Under the pieces are notes generated by a model, which was given only the letters and a program-made list of their open reading frames with translations, ran no database searches and had not been told where the DNA came from. A program made the position numbers and the translations under genes. A stretch of 34,482 nt of DNA from a virus: positions 1 to 34,482 of IMG/VR virus record IMGVR_UViG_3300048835_000554. One strand, given 5' to 3'. Position 1 is the stretch's first letter. Every line of letters begins with the position of its first letter. Shown piece after piece: positions 7,497 to 15,421 of this stretch.

Positions 7497-7829
7497 TTAC
7501 TGCGCCAGCCGGACACGCACCGTGGCATCGGCGTCGGCAGCGGCCTTGGTGGTCTTGCCGAGGAGCTTGTTGCCGGCGGACGTGGCCGTGGCTTGCTGGG
7601 CCGCGACGTTCCAATACACGGTGACGCCCGCACCGATGGCGCTGCCGGCGGCGGTGGACTTGGGGAAGTCGAAGACGCCGGTCACTGCCAGGCTGCCCAG
7701 CGTGTTGGCGGGGATGGCGCGCTTGGAGACGCCGACCAGATCGTTCTGCACGACCACCGCCCCGGCGGCAACATCCGCGCCGGGGGTGTAGTCGATGCTG
7801 TCGCCTTCATGGATGTAATTCACGGGCAT
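7497..7829 (-). CDS. DUF2190 family capsid-associated protein
   Basis: This 110-residue protein starts MPVNYIHEGDSIDYTPGADVAAGAVVV, the typical opening of DUF2190 proteins, which are found directly after major capsid genes and are thought to decorate the capsid or form head fibres. The rest is A/G/T-rich with repeated short strands and ends with ATVRVRLAQ. AAGGAGA lies 6 nt before the ATG at 7829. It follows the capsid gene by about 60 nt. Role in virion surface is family knowledge. Confidence 0.85.
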   Translation of the reverse strand: MPVNYIHEGDSIDYTPGADVAAGAVVVQNDLVGVSKRAIPANTLGSLAVTGVFDFPKSTAAGSAIGAGVTVYWNVAAQQATATSAGNKLLGKTTKAAADADATVRVRLAQ

Positions 7830-7889
7830 GTTGAGTTCTCCTTGAGACTCGAAGGTTTAAGTTCACTGATCCGAGAGCCGGTGCGGGGA

Positions 7890-9419
7890 TTACGCCTCGC
7901 CCTTGTTCTTCACGCCGCCACGGGGGTCCTGCAGCGCGACGCCGAAGTCGTGGTAGCCGCGCATCTTGATGCCGAGGTTGTTGAAGTCCGCCTCGGACGA
8001 GTCGATGGTGGGCGACTCGTTGCCGTTGAGGAACGCGACCTCGATCACCGGCAGGTCGCTGGGGTCGGCCAGCAGATACCAGGCCTTCTGGCTGTTGCCG
8101 GTGTACTTGGCGTTGCCCAAATAGCGGCTGACCTCGACCCGGAACTTGCCTTGGTGCGGGTTGGCGATGGGGTACTTGGTGGCGCTGGTGGTGTCGCGGA
8201 TTTCCACGCTCTTGTAGAGTTGGGTGCCGGTCGCCGACAGCGCCGTGGGCACCAGCATGATCGCCGGTAACACGCCGATGGGTTTGCCGTCGGAGTCCAC
8301 CTGATCCGAGAACGTCTGCTCGGCGACGCTCAAGGCGTCGATGCCCAGCGCCGTGGCCGCGCCGGCGAGGTAGTTCTTGTTGCCGACGCTGAAATACGCG
8401 GCGTTGTTCAGGAAGATGGTCCAGAACACGTCGTTGATCTTCAGGCCGCTGCCGCGTCCGAGCTTGCGGGGCACAGTGGTGATCGCGCCCAGATCGTCGT
8501 TGATGATCGCTTGGCGGTTGATCGCCAGCATCAGGCCGTAGGTGTCGGCCTTGTTGGTGTAGGTCTCATTGCCCAGGGTGCCGTGCTTGAGCTCGCCATC
8601 CGGCGACACCTGCTCGTACTGGTCGGTGCCAATGAGGCGGTAGCTGGTGACGGTCTTGAAGTCGCCGACGCTGCGGATGGCGCAGATGTTCCGCCAGGTG
8701 CGTTCCACCGAGAAGAACCCCTCTAGGAGGAACTTGTTGGCGACATTGGAGAGGATGCCGCCAATGTCGATAGTGGAGAACCCGGCCTGAATCTGCTCGC
8801 GCGTCGGGAACGCCATGCGCATGATGTTGTGCGGGTCAGACCGGAAGGAGTGTCCGACGTAGCCGTTGGCCAGCGCGCCCTCGATCATCAGTTCCTGCAG
8901 GCTGATCCCGTGGCGGAACCGCTTGCTGGCCGCGTCCAGATGCTGGGCGTCGCAGTGCTGTTCCGGCTTGGCCAGGCCCGCCGAGAGCAGACACGCGGCA
9001 TGGAGCACGTCGTGGCTCACCGGGCCGGGGCCGGAGAAGGCGAAGCCCATCGGTGCCCCCGCAATGGTGCCCTGCACACCGCCGGTGCCGCCGGGTTGGG
9101 GAACCCGCGGGCGGCTGGCGCGCAGGACTTCCAGTTCGGTCTTCGTGGCGTCCCAGCCCTCGGCGATGGCCTTGGCCTCGATGTCGGCGAAGTGTCGCCC
9201 GCCGGGAGCTGTCGGCGCGCAGAGTTTACGGATGGAGGTGATGCGGTTGGTCTCGACCAGGGCGTCGGCGCGCACCTGGTCCGCCGTCGGCTCGTGGGCG
9301 GCGGGCTCGCCGGGGGCCGGCGCGGACGCCTGGACGGGCGGGGCGCTCGGCGCGGCGGGGCTAGCGGTCTGCGGGTTGGCCTGGGTCTGGGTCGCGCTGG
9401 TCGAAGCATTGCCTTCCAT
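7890..9419 (-). CDS. Nested scaffold - major capsid product from internal start
   Basis: Inside the fusion gene, ATG 9419 (Met200, product MEGNASTSATQ...) is preceded by AAAGGAGA with an 8-nt spacer, one of the best Shine-Dalgarno sites in the window. The start falls at the border between protease and linker. The predicted 509-residue product contains the linker/scaffold helices and the complete capsid domain. It would supply capsid subunits in excess over protease, as lambda does with Nu3 inside C, although there the nested product is only scaffold. Seen directly: frame, start codon and ribosome site. Inferred: use in the cell. Confidence 0.7.
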   Translation of the reverse strand: MEGNASTSATQTQANPQTASPAAPSAPPVQASAPAPGEPAAHEPTADQVRADALVETNRITSIRKLCAPTAPGGRHFADIEAKAIAEGWDATKTELEVLRASRPRVPQPGGTGGVQGTIAGAPMGFAFSGPGPVSHDVLHAACLLSAGLAKPEQHCDAQHLDAASKRFRHGISLQELMIEGALANGYVGHSFRSDPHNIMRMAFPTREQIQAGFSTIDIGGILSNVANKFLLEGFFSVERTWRNICAIRSVGDFKTVTSYRLIGTDQYEQVSPDGELKHGTLGNETYTNKADTYGLMLAINRQAIINDDLGAITTVPRKLGRGSGLKINDVFWTIFLNNAAYFSVGNKNYLAGAATALGIDALSVAEQTFSDQVDSDGKPIGVLPAIMLVPTALSATGTQLYKSVEIRDTTSATKYPIANPHQGKFRVEVSRYLGNAKYTGNSQKAWYLLADPSDLPVIEVAFLNGNESPTIDSSEADFNNLGIKMRGYHDFGVALQDPRGGVKNKGEA

Positions 9420-10016
9420 GATGGAGGTCTCCTTTGCATGTGCGGGATTCTGGGCCGAGGACGCGGCCGCCACTTGGGCGGAAGTGTTCCCGTCGGCACC
9501 GAGGTCCACGAAACTGATTTCACCGAGCGTCGCCTTGCGGACGACGTTCACCGGGCCGTCGAAGGTGCGGCCGTTGACGATGACTGTCTGGTTCTCCTTG
9601 ACGAACTCGAACTCCTCGACGCTGGCCCCGATGGAGGCCTGCCAGGGGAATCCGTTCTTGCTGGAGACGACGATCTCCTTGGCCGCCGCCGTGTCGCGCG
9701 AGATGACGCCCGTGGCGACCAGTTGCCCGGCTTCCACGCGGATCGCGTCGGTGTGGCCCACGCCCGTGCTGGCGTCGTGGCCGAAGCGGATGGGCCGGTT
9801 CTGGCTGGGGATCGCAAGGCCTGCCAGATCGACGACCACCGGGTAGCGCCAGCCGGCGATCCGCATCGGGCCGCCGGTGTAGGCGACCATGCGGAACTTC
9901 GGCAACGCCGGCGCGCCGCCCGTTTCGTTGCCGGGGGCGGCCTCGATTTGGAAACTGGCCGTGAGTGCCAGTGGCCCCGCCTCAGGCGGCGCGTTGGTTT
10001 TGAGCGGTTGGCTCAT
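7890..10016 (-). CDS. Prohead protease - major capsid protein fusion
   Basis: The 708-residue polyprotein joins two functions normally encoded by separate genes. Residues about 20-180 are a prohead protease with candidate catalytic His80 (RFGHDAS) and Ser128 (WQASIGASV). Residues about 190-330 form an A/P/Q/T-rich linker followed by a charged helical segment, suited to a scaffold. Residues about 370-708 form a Mu gpT-like major capsid protein (GFSTIDIGGILSNVANKFLL, QAIINDDLGA, FRVEVSRYLG). The protease would cleave the scaffold from the capsid during maturation. GGAGA lies upstream of the ATG at 10016, and the gene overlaps the portal gene by 35 nt. An internal start at 9419 (separate entry) would yield scaffold-capsid without protease. 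Confidence 0.92.
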   Translation of the reverse strand: MSQPLKTNAPPEAGPLALTASFQIEAAPGNETGGAPALPKFRMVAYTGGPMRIAGWRYPVVVDLAGLAIPSQNRPIRFGHDASTGVGHTDAIRVEAGQLVATGVISRDTAAAKEIVVSSKNGFPWQASIGASVEEFEFVKENQTVIVNGRTFDGPVNVVRKATLGEISFVDLGADGNTSAQVAAASSAQNPAHAKETSIMEGNASTSATQTQANPQTASPAAPSAPPVQASAPAPGEPAAHEPTADQVRADALVETNRITSIRKLCAPTAPGGRHFADIEAKAIAEGWDATKTELEVLRASRPRVPQPGGTGGVQGTIAGAPMGFAFSGPGPVSHDVLHAACLLSAGLAKPEQHCDAQHLDAASKRFRHGISLQELMIEGALANGYVGHSFRSDPHNIMRMAFPTREQIQAGFSTIDIGGILSNVANKFLLEGFFSVERTWRNICAIRSVGDFKTVTSYRLIGTDQYEQVSPDGELKHGTLGNETYTNKADTYGLMLAINRQAIINDDLGAITTVPRKLGRGSGLKINDVFWTIFLNNAAYFSVGNKNYLAGAATALGIDALSVAEQTFSDQVDSDGKPIGVLPAIMLVPTALSATGTQLYKSVEIRDTTSATKYPIANPHQGKFRVEVSRYLGNAKYTGNSQKAWYLLADPSDLPVIEVAFLNGNESPTIDSSEADFNNLGIKMRGYHDFGVALQDPRGGVKNKGEA
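9428..9436 (-). promoter_or_regulatory. Internal ribosome binding site in capsid gene
   Basis: The minus strand reads CAAAGGAGA here, complementary to the 16S rRNA 3' end, and the ATG follows 8 nt later at 9419. In a coding region such a match at the ideal distance from an in-frame ATG is unlikely by chance, and the codons used (GCA AAG GAG ACC) are less GC-rich at this point than the neighbouring ones. Confidence 0.7.
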
Positions 10017-11445
10017 CGTCGTTCTCCGTGTTGGGGTCTGCCGGTGCGGCGGGCGTGGCCTGCGCGACCGCGAGTCCCAGTTCGTTCATCAGCGCCACTT
10101 CCTTGGCCCGCTGGCGAAGTTCGGCTTCCCAGTCGCGGCCTTGGCGGGCGTACTCGTAGGCGAGGGTGGTGGTGTGGCTGGTGAGGCGCGTCGCTTGGGC
10201 AGACGCCTCCTTCGCGGGATCGACATGCTCCATCCCGTCCCAGAACCACTGGTGGGTGAAAGTCGCGTCGCTGGTGCGCAGGGCTTGAGGGAGCAGCCCC
10301 TCGACCAATACCGCCTCCCGCAGCCAAGCGGTCAGGATGCGGTCGAGGATCGCGTTTTCGATGTGGGACTGCTCGACCCGGATGGCTTTGTAGTACGTTT
10401 GATGGTCGAGGCGGCCGGAGGAATAGTTGTAGCCGCTGCTGTTGCAGGCCGCGATGTTGAACGGCATATTCAGGCAGCGGGCGATTTCATTGAGAATCTC
10501 CCGCTTGAACATCTCGTAGGTGGTCGCGGGCTGCTCGGCTTTGACCTGCGACGGTTCCCAACCCTCAGGCGTGAAGACCGCCATATTGGGAACGAACTCC
10601 ATCTCCGTCATGGGCTCGACCTCGGCCGCCTCGCCGCCGGCCGGGGCGTTCGTCTTCATCAGGATCGCGATGTTGGCCGCGCTTTCGGCGGCTGCAATCA
10701 CCGCCAGCGTGTAGCGCCGCAGCTGTGCAAAGAGCGGCAGGGCCGGCGTGATGTCGGGGATTCCACGGCGCTGCCCCGGTCGGTCGGCACGGAAGTAGTG
10801 GATGACCGAACTGGCGGGCAGGCGGTCGAATGCGAACGGATCGCCTGCGGCCATCGCCGACTCGCCGGGGTGTCGGCGCAGAATGTGGTACTCGAGCGGA
10901 TTGCCGAACGAATCGAAGATGATGCCGTCGACGTGCCCTCCGCTGGCTGGCACAACAGACGGCGAAGCCACCTGATCGGCCTCGATCAGCTTGAGATCGA
11001 GCGAGACGGGGGAGTTGAGCTTCGGATTGTTCGTCAGGAGCGCGAACGCCTCGCCCGCGTCAGCGCGGGCCATTCGCATCGTTCGCAGCTTCTCGGCCAG
11101 ACCGACCGCATCAGCCCAGTCGGCGAAGAGGCTCTCGGCGATCCTGTTGGCCTCCTCATTGGCCGTGAGCATCTGCAATCGCGGGCCGGTGCCGATCGTG
11201 TCGTTGGCAAGGGTCAGCACGATCCCGCGGGCATAGGAGTTGTTGGCGACTTCGTAACGAGCCCGGTTGCGCAGCACCTGGCGAACCTGCGGGCTGACCG
11301 CCGCCGTCGGCGAGAGTCCGTCAGCCGACGCCCAGTGCCGGCGGTTGTCCGCCGTGGTCTGCGCGGCATCATAACGCCCGCGCACGACCAGGGGCGGCCG
11401 CTGCGCCTTCACCTGCTTCTGTTTGGACCAGGGCCAGAATCCCAT
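9982..11445 (-). CDS. Portal protein, lambda family
   Basis: The 487-residue product forms the dodecameric ring through which DNA enters and leaves the head. It shows lambda portal family features: VVRGRYDAAQTT near the N-terminus, RNRARYEVANNSYARGIVLTLANDTIGTGP, LIEADQV, GIIFDSFGNPLEYHILRRHPGE, VIHYFRADRPGQRRGIPDITPAL, and LNMPFNIAACNSSGYNYSS with the following helix. Length is normal for the family. It lies between the 65-residue gene and the capsid fusion, and its last 35 nt overlap the capsid gene. Confidence 0.95.
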   Translation of the reverse strand: MGFWPWSKQKQVKAQRPPLVVRGRYDAAQTTADNRRHWASADGLSPTAAVSPQVRQVLRNRARYEVANNSYARGIVLTLANDTIGTGPRLQMLTANEEANRIAESLFADWADAVGLAEKLRTMRMARADAGEAFALLTNNPKLNSPVSLDLKLIEADQVASPSVVPASGGHVDGIIFDSFGNPLEYHILRRHPGESAMAAGDPFAFDRLPASSVIHYFRADRPGQRRGIPDITPALPLFAQLRRYTLAVIAAAESAANIAILMKTNAPAGGEAAEVEPMTEMEFVPNMAVFTPEGWEPSQVKAEQPATTYEMFKREILNEIARCLNMPFNIAACNSSGYNYSSGRLDHQTYYKAIRVEQSHIENAILDRILTAWLREAVLVEGLLPQALRTSDATFTHQWFWDGMEHVDPAKEASAQATRLTSHTTTLAYEYARQGRDWEAELRQRAKEVALMNELGLAVAQATPAAPADPNTENDDEPTAQNQRAA

Positions 11446-11448
11446 GCG

Positions 11449-11646
11449 TTACACCGTTCCTGGGGGGACGATCTTCGCGCGGGTGAACGCCTTGGCCGGG
11501 TTCTTCCGCGCTTCCTTGGCCGCGAGGTACTTGTCCGCCGCGATCTGATCGGGCAGCGAATGCTGCTCCATCTCGGCACTGTCGCCCTTGGCCCGCTTGG
11601 GTCCCAGGGCGTTGTCCTTGATCGCGTCGTTCAGGTCTTCAGCCAT
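11449..11646 (-). CDS. Small head-associated protein
   Basis: The 65-residue protein is charged and mainly helical (DLNDAIKDNALGPKRAKGDS, LPDQIAADKYLAAKEARK) and ends in KIVPPGTV. It occupies the place of lambda gpW, between terminase and portal, but does not look like gpW; comparable small proteins are found at this spot in related high-GC prophages. AAGGAGAG precedes the ATG at 11646. Its start is 11 nt after the GGTAGGTAGT element. Function unknown; a head-completion or portal accessory role is plausible. Confidence 0.75.
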   Translation of the reverse strand: MAEDLNDAIKDNALGPKRAKGDSAEMEQHSLPDQIAADKYLAAKEARKNPAKAFTRAKIVPPGTV

Positions 11647-11656
11647 CGCGTGCCTC

Positions 11657-11693
11657 TCCTTGACTACCTACCGGCGCGCGCGGCGAAGTGTCC
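11657..11693 (-). repeat. 37-nt upstream element, copy 1 (GGTAGGTAGT)
   Basis: On the minus strand this reads GGACACTTCGCC, a GC-only stretch, then CGGTAGGTAGT and AAGGA, directly before the 65-residue gene. It matches the copy at 26139-26175 in 32 of 37 positions without gaps. An imperfect stem (CCGgCGC with GCGaCGG) encloses a CGAAGTGTCC loop, as in copy 2. Nature unknown: 5' leader element, processing site or mobile miniature repeat are all possible. Confidence 0.6.
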
Positions 11694-11743
11694 TGCGACG
11701 GGATGTGTGTGACGGAGTGGGTTTCCAGATATGGAAAAGAAGT

Positions 11744-11962
11744 TCACCGATCCGGTGAAATCGGGCGTTCGCAGGTAGTCACCCGCTGCCCGCAGTTCCG
11801 GCAGCGGCGATAGCGGATGATCATGCGGCTGGCCTTGCGGGTGTTGTCGACGAAGAAATGTCGGCACCCGCACCGGCGACACTCCAGCCCGCGCGATTCG
11901 CCCTGCGCCTCCGGTGAGTCGGGGAGCGGTGGCCACACCTTGCGTTGGGGCACGGGTTCCAT
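11744..11962 (-). CDS. Zinc-ribbon protein, NrdR/Ogr-like
   Basis: The start is ATG 11962, overlapping the terminase stop as TGATG, with GGAGG 7 nt upstream. The 72-residue protein has a Cys4-type zinc ribbon: C28-x2-C31 (plus C33) and C54-x2-C57, followed by C64. The second knuckle RYRRCRNCGQRVTTCE is strikingly like the NrdR N-terminal ribbon (RRRRCxxCxxRFTTYE) and resembles Ogr/Delta activators of late phage transcription. It is coupled to the large terminase. A role as late-gene regulator or packaging accessory is inference. It lacks the ATP-cone of true NrdR. Confidence 0.8.
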   Translation of the reverse strand: MEPVPQRKVWPPLPDSPEAQGESRGLECRRCGCRHFFVDNTRKASRMIIRYRRCRNCGQRVTTCERPISPDR

Positions 11963-14235
11963 CAATCATTCCTCCGCAGGTCCACCTGCGTGTAGCGTTT
12001 CCGTTCGCGGGCTGGCCCCGTCTCGCCGGGGGACTTCACGCCGCACAGCGACGCCGCCGCGCAGCAGCCCACGAGGCAGTCGAACCAGTGGTTGTCCGGA
12101 CGGATCGGGCGCGGCGACCATTCATGCACCACCCGCCCCAGGCCGGTGGTCTCGACCCAGGTTTCCGAGCGGGCGACATGCTCGGCGAAGAGTTCGTGCT
12201 CATGTCCGTCGCTGCCGAAGATGCTCAGGCACCCGCGATCCCCGGCGGCGGTGCCCAGGGCGGCGTGGGCGAAGGTCTTCCAGTAGTTCACGTCCACCAG
12301 GACGTGCGGGAACTCACCTGTCTTGCGCACGTTGGGGATGTACCAGAAGTGGCCATGCACCTCGCCGGGATGGCGAGAATACCCCGACAGGGGTTTGCGG
12401 CTGGCGCGAATACCCAGCCCCTTGGAAGCCATCAGCGCCGTTCCGCCGACTCTGCGCTTCACGTCGGCGATGATGCCGGGCTTGTAGCCCATGTCCACGA
12501 GGAGGCGGTCGATCTTCATCAGGCCATCGCCACGCTTCCACTCACGATTCAGGTATGTGGAGACGAGCTTTTCCAGGCCCGCGTGGATCGCGCCGTCGCT
12601 GCCGGTTCCCGGAAAGGCCCGTCCCAGCGTGTGCGACGCCGTGGCCAACGTGAATCCCGGCCGCTTCTGCTGCGGGAACGTGCCGTAGTCGATGACGTGG
12701 CCGGTGAAATCCTCCTGCCACGCGCAGACGCAGTAGAACAGCATCCGGTCGTGAACGTCGATGAACATCGTCAGCTTCGTGCAGGCCGCCGGCACCATGC
12801 CGCGCGCGTAGCCGTTGGTCTTGGCGCACACCTGTTCGGGCGTGAGGATCTGGTCGTTGATCTGCTCGAGCACCGGCTCGTTCTGGTACTCGCTGGCGAA
12901 GGCCTCGGGGCCGACCTTGAACTTGAGGTTCATGGCGTGCTGGATGGCCGACGCCTCGGTCTTGTGGTCGTAGCGCTCGGCCCAGGCGACGATCGCGCCC
13001 ACGTCCATCTCCGACTGGTTGCGGCGGTAGAAGGCCGTCGCGGCGGCATGCCCCTGCGCCTCGCGGATGTGGCGGTATTCGGTCCAGAGTTTTTCATGGG
13101 TCGGGAACGCATACACGAGCTTCGTGCATTCGCTCTCCCACTCGGGGTTCTTCTCGCGGTCGAGCACCTGGTCGGCCAGGTCGCCGTCGTAAATCTTCGT
13201 GCAGGTCAGCACGGCCGCAATCTGCTCGCCGGGACCGGCCATGCCCAGCACGTCGCCGTTGAGCAATTCCATGCGGCGCTTGGTCTGCGTGGGTGACGCG
13301 GCGGACTGGCGGGTCTGCGGGTCGTCCAACAGCACCAGCGACGGCCGGATGATGGAACCGTCGGCGCGCGTGTGCTGCTGGCCGCGCATGTTCGCGTCGA
13401 GGCTGGTGGTCGTGATGATTGACCCGCACGACGGGCTGACCTCATACCCGTCATCGCGCAATGCCAGCGGCAGGTGATCGCCTTCGATGGTCGGGAAGAC
13501 GAGCTTCTCCTGGCCCCAGTGAACGTGCGTCAAACGCCCTTCGATGTGCTGTTGAAGCTGTCGCTTCGAGCTGTTCTCCAGCGCCCGCAGGGGATGCACC
13601 GCCTCCGGGAAGTCCGCCAGCAGCAGCGGGTTCTCCAGGATGTGCTTCTTCACCGGGATCAGCAGTTCCTTCGCCCGGTCGTCGGCCGCACCGATCAGGC
13701 ATACAAACGGACGGTAGCCGTACAGGATCGCCCACAGCGCCGAACAGCGCGCCAGCGTGGTCTTGCCACTGCCGCGCGGCATGGCGAACGCGAACAGCCC
13801 GCCCTCGCGCACAGCCTTCTCGATGCGACCGATCACACGCAGATGGTCGTCCGACCAGTTGCGATGGAACGCGGCGGGGAAGTAGGTGTCACAGAACGCC
13901 CGGAACGATTCGCCGCATTGCTTCCGGCGCGGGTAGTTGTCGATCTGCGGGATCGGGTGGATGTCCTGCGACGACTTGGTCGCGGCGCGGTTGCGCTCGG
14001 CCTGCCTCCGTCGCGCCTCGGCATAGTCGGCCTTGGGCGGGCGCGGACGTTCCACCTCGTCCATGAGCCATCGCACGTAACGCACCAGATGGATGTGCGT
14101 GCCGTCACCGAACTTGAGGCCCCCGGCGTCCATCTGCCGGCGCAGCCGCCCCCGCGTCAGCACCGCGCCCTGGGGCGTGGCGTTGATGATCTGGAGCAGT
14201 TCGCTCTGCGAGAGTTTGGCCGGGTCAATCGCCAT
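11962..14235 (-). CDS. Terminase large subunit
   Basis: The 757-residue protein is the motor that packages DNA. After an N-terminal domain (residues 1-62) resembling the small terminase neighbour, the ATPase domain has Walker A PRGSGKT at 153-159 and Walker B VLLDD at 301-305. The C-terminal nuclease region starts with TMFIDVHDRMLFYCVCAW around 495-515, providing a first acidic residue, and ends with RPDNHWFDCLVGCCAA, where the final Asp is expected. This arrangement fits the GpA-like terminase group. The start at 14235 overlaps the small terminase stop by 11 nt. Confidence 0.95.
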   Translation of the reverse strand: MAIDPAKLSQSELLQIINATPQGAVLTRGRLRRQMDAGGLKFGDGTHIHLVRYVRWLMDEVERPRPPKADYAEARRRQAERNRAATKSSQDIHPIPQIDNYPRRKQCGESFRAFCDTYFPAAFHRNWSDDHLRVIGRIEKAVREGGLFAFAMPRGSGKTTLARCSALWAILYGYRPFVCLIGAADDRAKELLIPVKKHILENPLLLADFPEAVHPLRALENSSKRQLQQHIEGRLTHVHWGQEKLVFPTIEGDHLPLALRDDGYEVSPSCGSIITTTSLDANMRGQQHTRADGSIIRPSLVLLDDPQTRQSAASPTQTKRRMELLNGDVLGMAGPGEQIAAVLTCTKIYDGDLADQVLDREKNPEWESECTKLVYAFPTHEKLWTEYRHIREAQGHAAATAFYRRNQSEMDVGAIVAWAERYDHKTEASAIQHAMNLKFKVGPEAFASEYQNEPVLEQINDQILTPEQVCAKTNGYARGMVPAACTKLTMFIDVHDRMLFYCVCAWQEDFTGHVIDYGTFPQQKRPGFTLATASHTLGRAFPGTGSDGAIHAGLEKLVSTYLNREWKRGDGLMKIDRLLVDMGYKPGIIADVKRRVGGTALMASKGLGIRASRKPLSGYSRHPGEVHGHFWYIPNVRKTGEFPHVLVDVNYWKTFAHAALGTAAGDRGCLSIFGSDGHEHELFAEHVARSETWVETTGLGRVVHEWSPRPIRPDNHWFDCLVGCCAAASLCGVKSPGETGPARERKRYTQVDLRRND

Positions 14236-14437
14236 CGCGTTCCTTGAGCCTCCGATTCAGCCATGCCCCGAAATGCACCAGGTTGATCGTGCCGTCTTTC
14301 CCCGTCGGCGCTCCGTCCGCCACATGGCGCTGGACCTTGTCTTCCGCCATCCCCAGCGCCCGCGCGAGCTGCGCCGTGGTCAGCGACGCCGGATTGGCGG
14401 CGGGCTGGACCGGGGTTTGCCTGTCGGGATCGGCCAC
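14225..14437 (-). CDS. Small terminase-like DNA-binding protein
   Basis: The 70-residue protein starts at GTG 14437 with AGGA upstream; nearby ATG codons are out of frame. Residues 19-66 form a winged-helix-like domain of the Nu1 type (LTTAQLARALGMAEDKVQRHVADGAPTGKDG, then LVHFGAWLNRRL). It is the first gene of the leftward structural operon and overlaps the large terminase. It likely recognises the packaging site. Its DGTINLVHFGAWLNRR motif closely parallels DGTHIHLVRYVRWLMDE in the N-terminus of the large subunit. Shorter than typical small terminases. Confidence 0.75.
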   Translation of the reverse strand: MADPDRQTPVQPAANPASLTTAQLARALGMAEDKVQRHVADGAPTGKDGTINLVHFGAWLNRRLKERDGD

Positions 14438-14548
14438 AGTTTCACCATCCTAACATATTGAAAATAAGCGACTTATGATCGAATTGCGCTTGATGTCCCC
14501 GCGAACGCATGGCACTGTGTGCATGTTCAAACGCAAAGGAGAAACACG
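14438..14548 (+). promoter_or_regulatory. Divergent promoter/operator region
   Basis: This 111-bp gap separates the leftward structural operon from the rightward small-gene cassette and is the most AT-rich spot nearby. It holds the dyad ATAAG-CGA-CTTAT at about 14464-14476, and TTGAAA at 14459 that could be a rightward -35. No convincing paired -10 is visible for either strand, so a non-standard sigma factor may be used. The dyad would suit a repressor or activator controlling both directions. Confidence 0.5.
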
Positions 14549-14788
14549 ATGAAGAACGACGCCAGAACCAACGCCCGCGACGCCTATCAGACCCGCGCCA
14601 ACGACATCGCCCGCCTGATCGATGTCCTTCAGATGGAACTCGACAAGCACGCCACGGCCGCGAAGGCGGACGCGAAGTGCTGGGGCAAGGTCGGCGACCT
14701 CGGAAAGGTCCGCAGCGACCTGATCGATCTGGTCGGCTTCATGAGCGGGATGGACCGCGAGGCCATCGAAGGCTTCCTCGCCGAGTAA
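14549..14788 (+). CDS. Small helical protein, first gene of rightward cassette
   Basis: ATG 14549 follows AAAGGAGAAACACG, a strong ribosome site; an upstream ATG at 14525 has none. The 79-residue protein is charged and helical: ARDAYQTRANDIARLIDVLQMELDKH, then KVGDLGKVRSDLIDLVGFMSG and an acidic end DREAIEGFLAE. It resembles small early phage proteins of unknown function. It is the first of six genes read rightward. Confidence 0.8.
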   Translation: MKNDARTNARDAYQTRANDIARLIDVLQMELDKHATAAKADAKCWGKVGDLGKVRSDLIDLVGFMSGMDREAIEGFLAE

Positions 14789-14821
14789 CGCCCCGGACCC
14801 CGAACCGAAAGGACGACGACC

Positions 14822-15091
14822 ATGCGTACCACGCGAATCGAACTTGACGGAGATGCCGGGCACGTCGCCATCGCGCGCAAGGCCGGCGAGACAACCATCC
14901 GCATCGACAGCATCATCCGCGACCCCAAGCGCGGGCAGCAGGCATGGAAGACGTGGGAACTGCCCGCCCGGATCAGCGACGAGGACCTGTTCAAGGTCGC
15001 CATCGAGGTGCAATTCCGTTGCGACGGATGCACCGGCACCAACAGCATGATCCACGATTACTACCGCGAGATGCAGCGGTTTCAGGACTGA
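14822..15091 (+). CDS. Small protein with CxxC
   Basis: The 89-residue protein starts at ATG 14822, after GAAAGGACG. It has an N-terminal beta-like half (TTRIELDGDAGHVAIARKAGETTIRI) and a CDGC pair at residues 67-70 that could hold a metal or form a disulfide. The C-terminus is helical (SMIHDYYREMQRFQD). Unrecognised; second gene of the rightward cassette. Confidence 0.78.
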   Translation: MRTTRIELDGDAGHVAIARKAGETTIRIDSIIRDPKRGQQAWKTWELPARISDEDLFKVAIEVQFRCDGCTGTNSMIHDYYREMQRFQD

Positions 15092-15103
15092 ACGGAGGAC
15101 GCC

Positions 15104-15388
15104 ATGACCACGAAGCACGACCTCTTCACGCAGATCGCCCGCCGGCACCTGGGCATCGAGACGCTCGAGCAGCGCAACCGCGATAGCCTCGACTTTCACG
15201 ATGTCGGAGTGATCGGGGTGCAGCGGGCGCTCGACGCCGCCTACCGCGCCGGGCAGGCCGAACTCCTTGCCGCCGCCGAGGCGCTGCTGGCCGCGAAGGA
15301 CAACCAGATGGAGACAGCGGACGAGTGGCGACGCCTGCGGCGGGCCATACGCCACGCCAAGAAGCAGAACGCACTCCCGAAGCCCTGA
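15104..15388 (+). CDS. DUF6900-like small protein
   Basis: The 94-residue protein has the segment HLGIETLEQRNRDSLDFHDVGVIGVQRALDAAYRAG (residues 15-50), which I recognise as similar to the DUF6900 domain found in conjugative and phage accessory regions. The rest is an alanine-rich helix and a basic tail. CGGAGGACGCC precedes the ATG at 15104. Its stop codon lies in the loop of a 9-bp hairpin. Function unknown. Confidence 0.8.
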   Translation: MTTKHDLFTQIARRHLGIETLEQRNRDSLDFHDVGVIGVQRALDAAYRAGQAELLAAAEALLAAKDNQMETADEWRRLRRAIRHAKKQNALPKP

Positions 15389-15401
15389 AAAAGGGCTTCG
15401 G
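15377..15401 (+). terminator. Hairpin over stop codon, possible attenuator
   Basis: CCGAAGCCC (15377-15385) pairs perfectly with GGGCTTCGG (15393-15401), with a 7-nt loop TGAAAAA that contains the stop codon of the preceding gene. The following bases (TGGTTTCTGG) are not a clean U-tract, so this is more likely a weak terminator or mRNA-stability element that lowers expression of downstream genes than a full stop. Confidence 0.5.
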
Positions 15402-15421
15402 TGGTTTCTGGAGATCCCACC

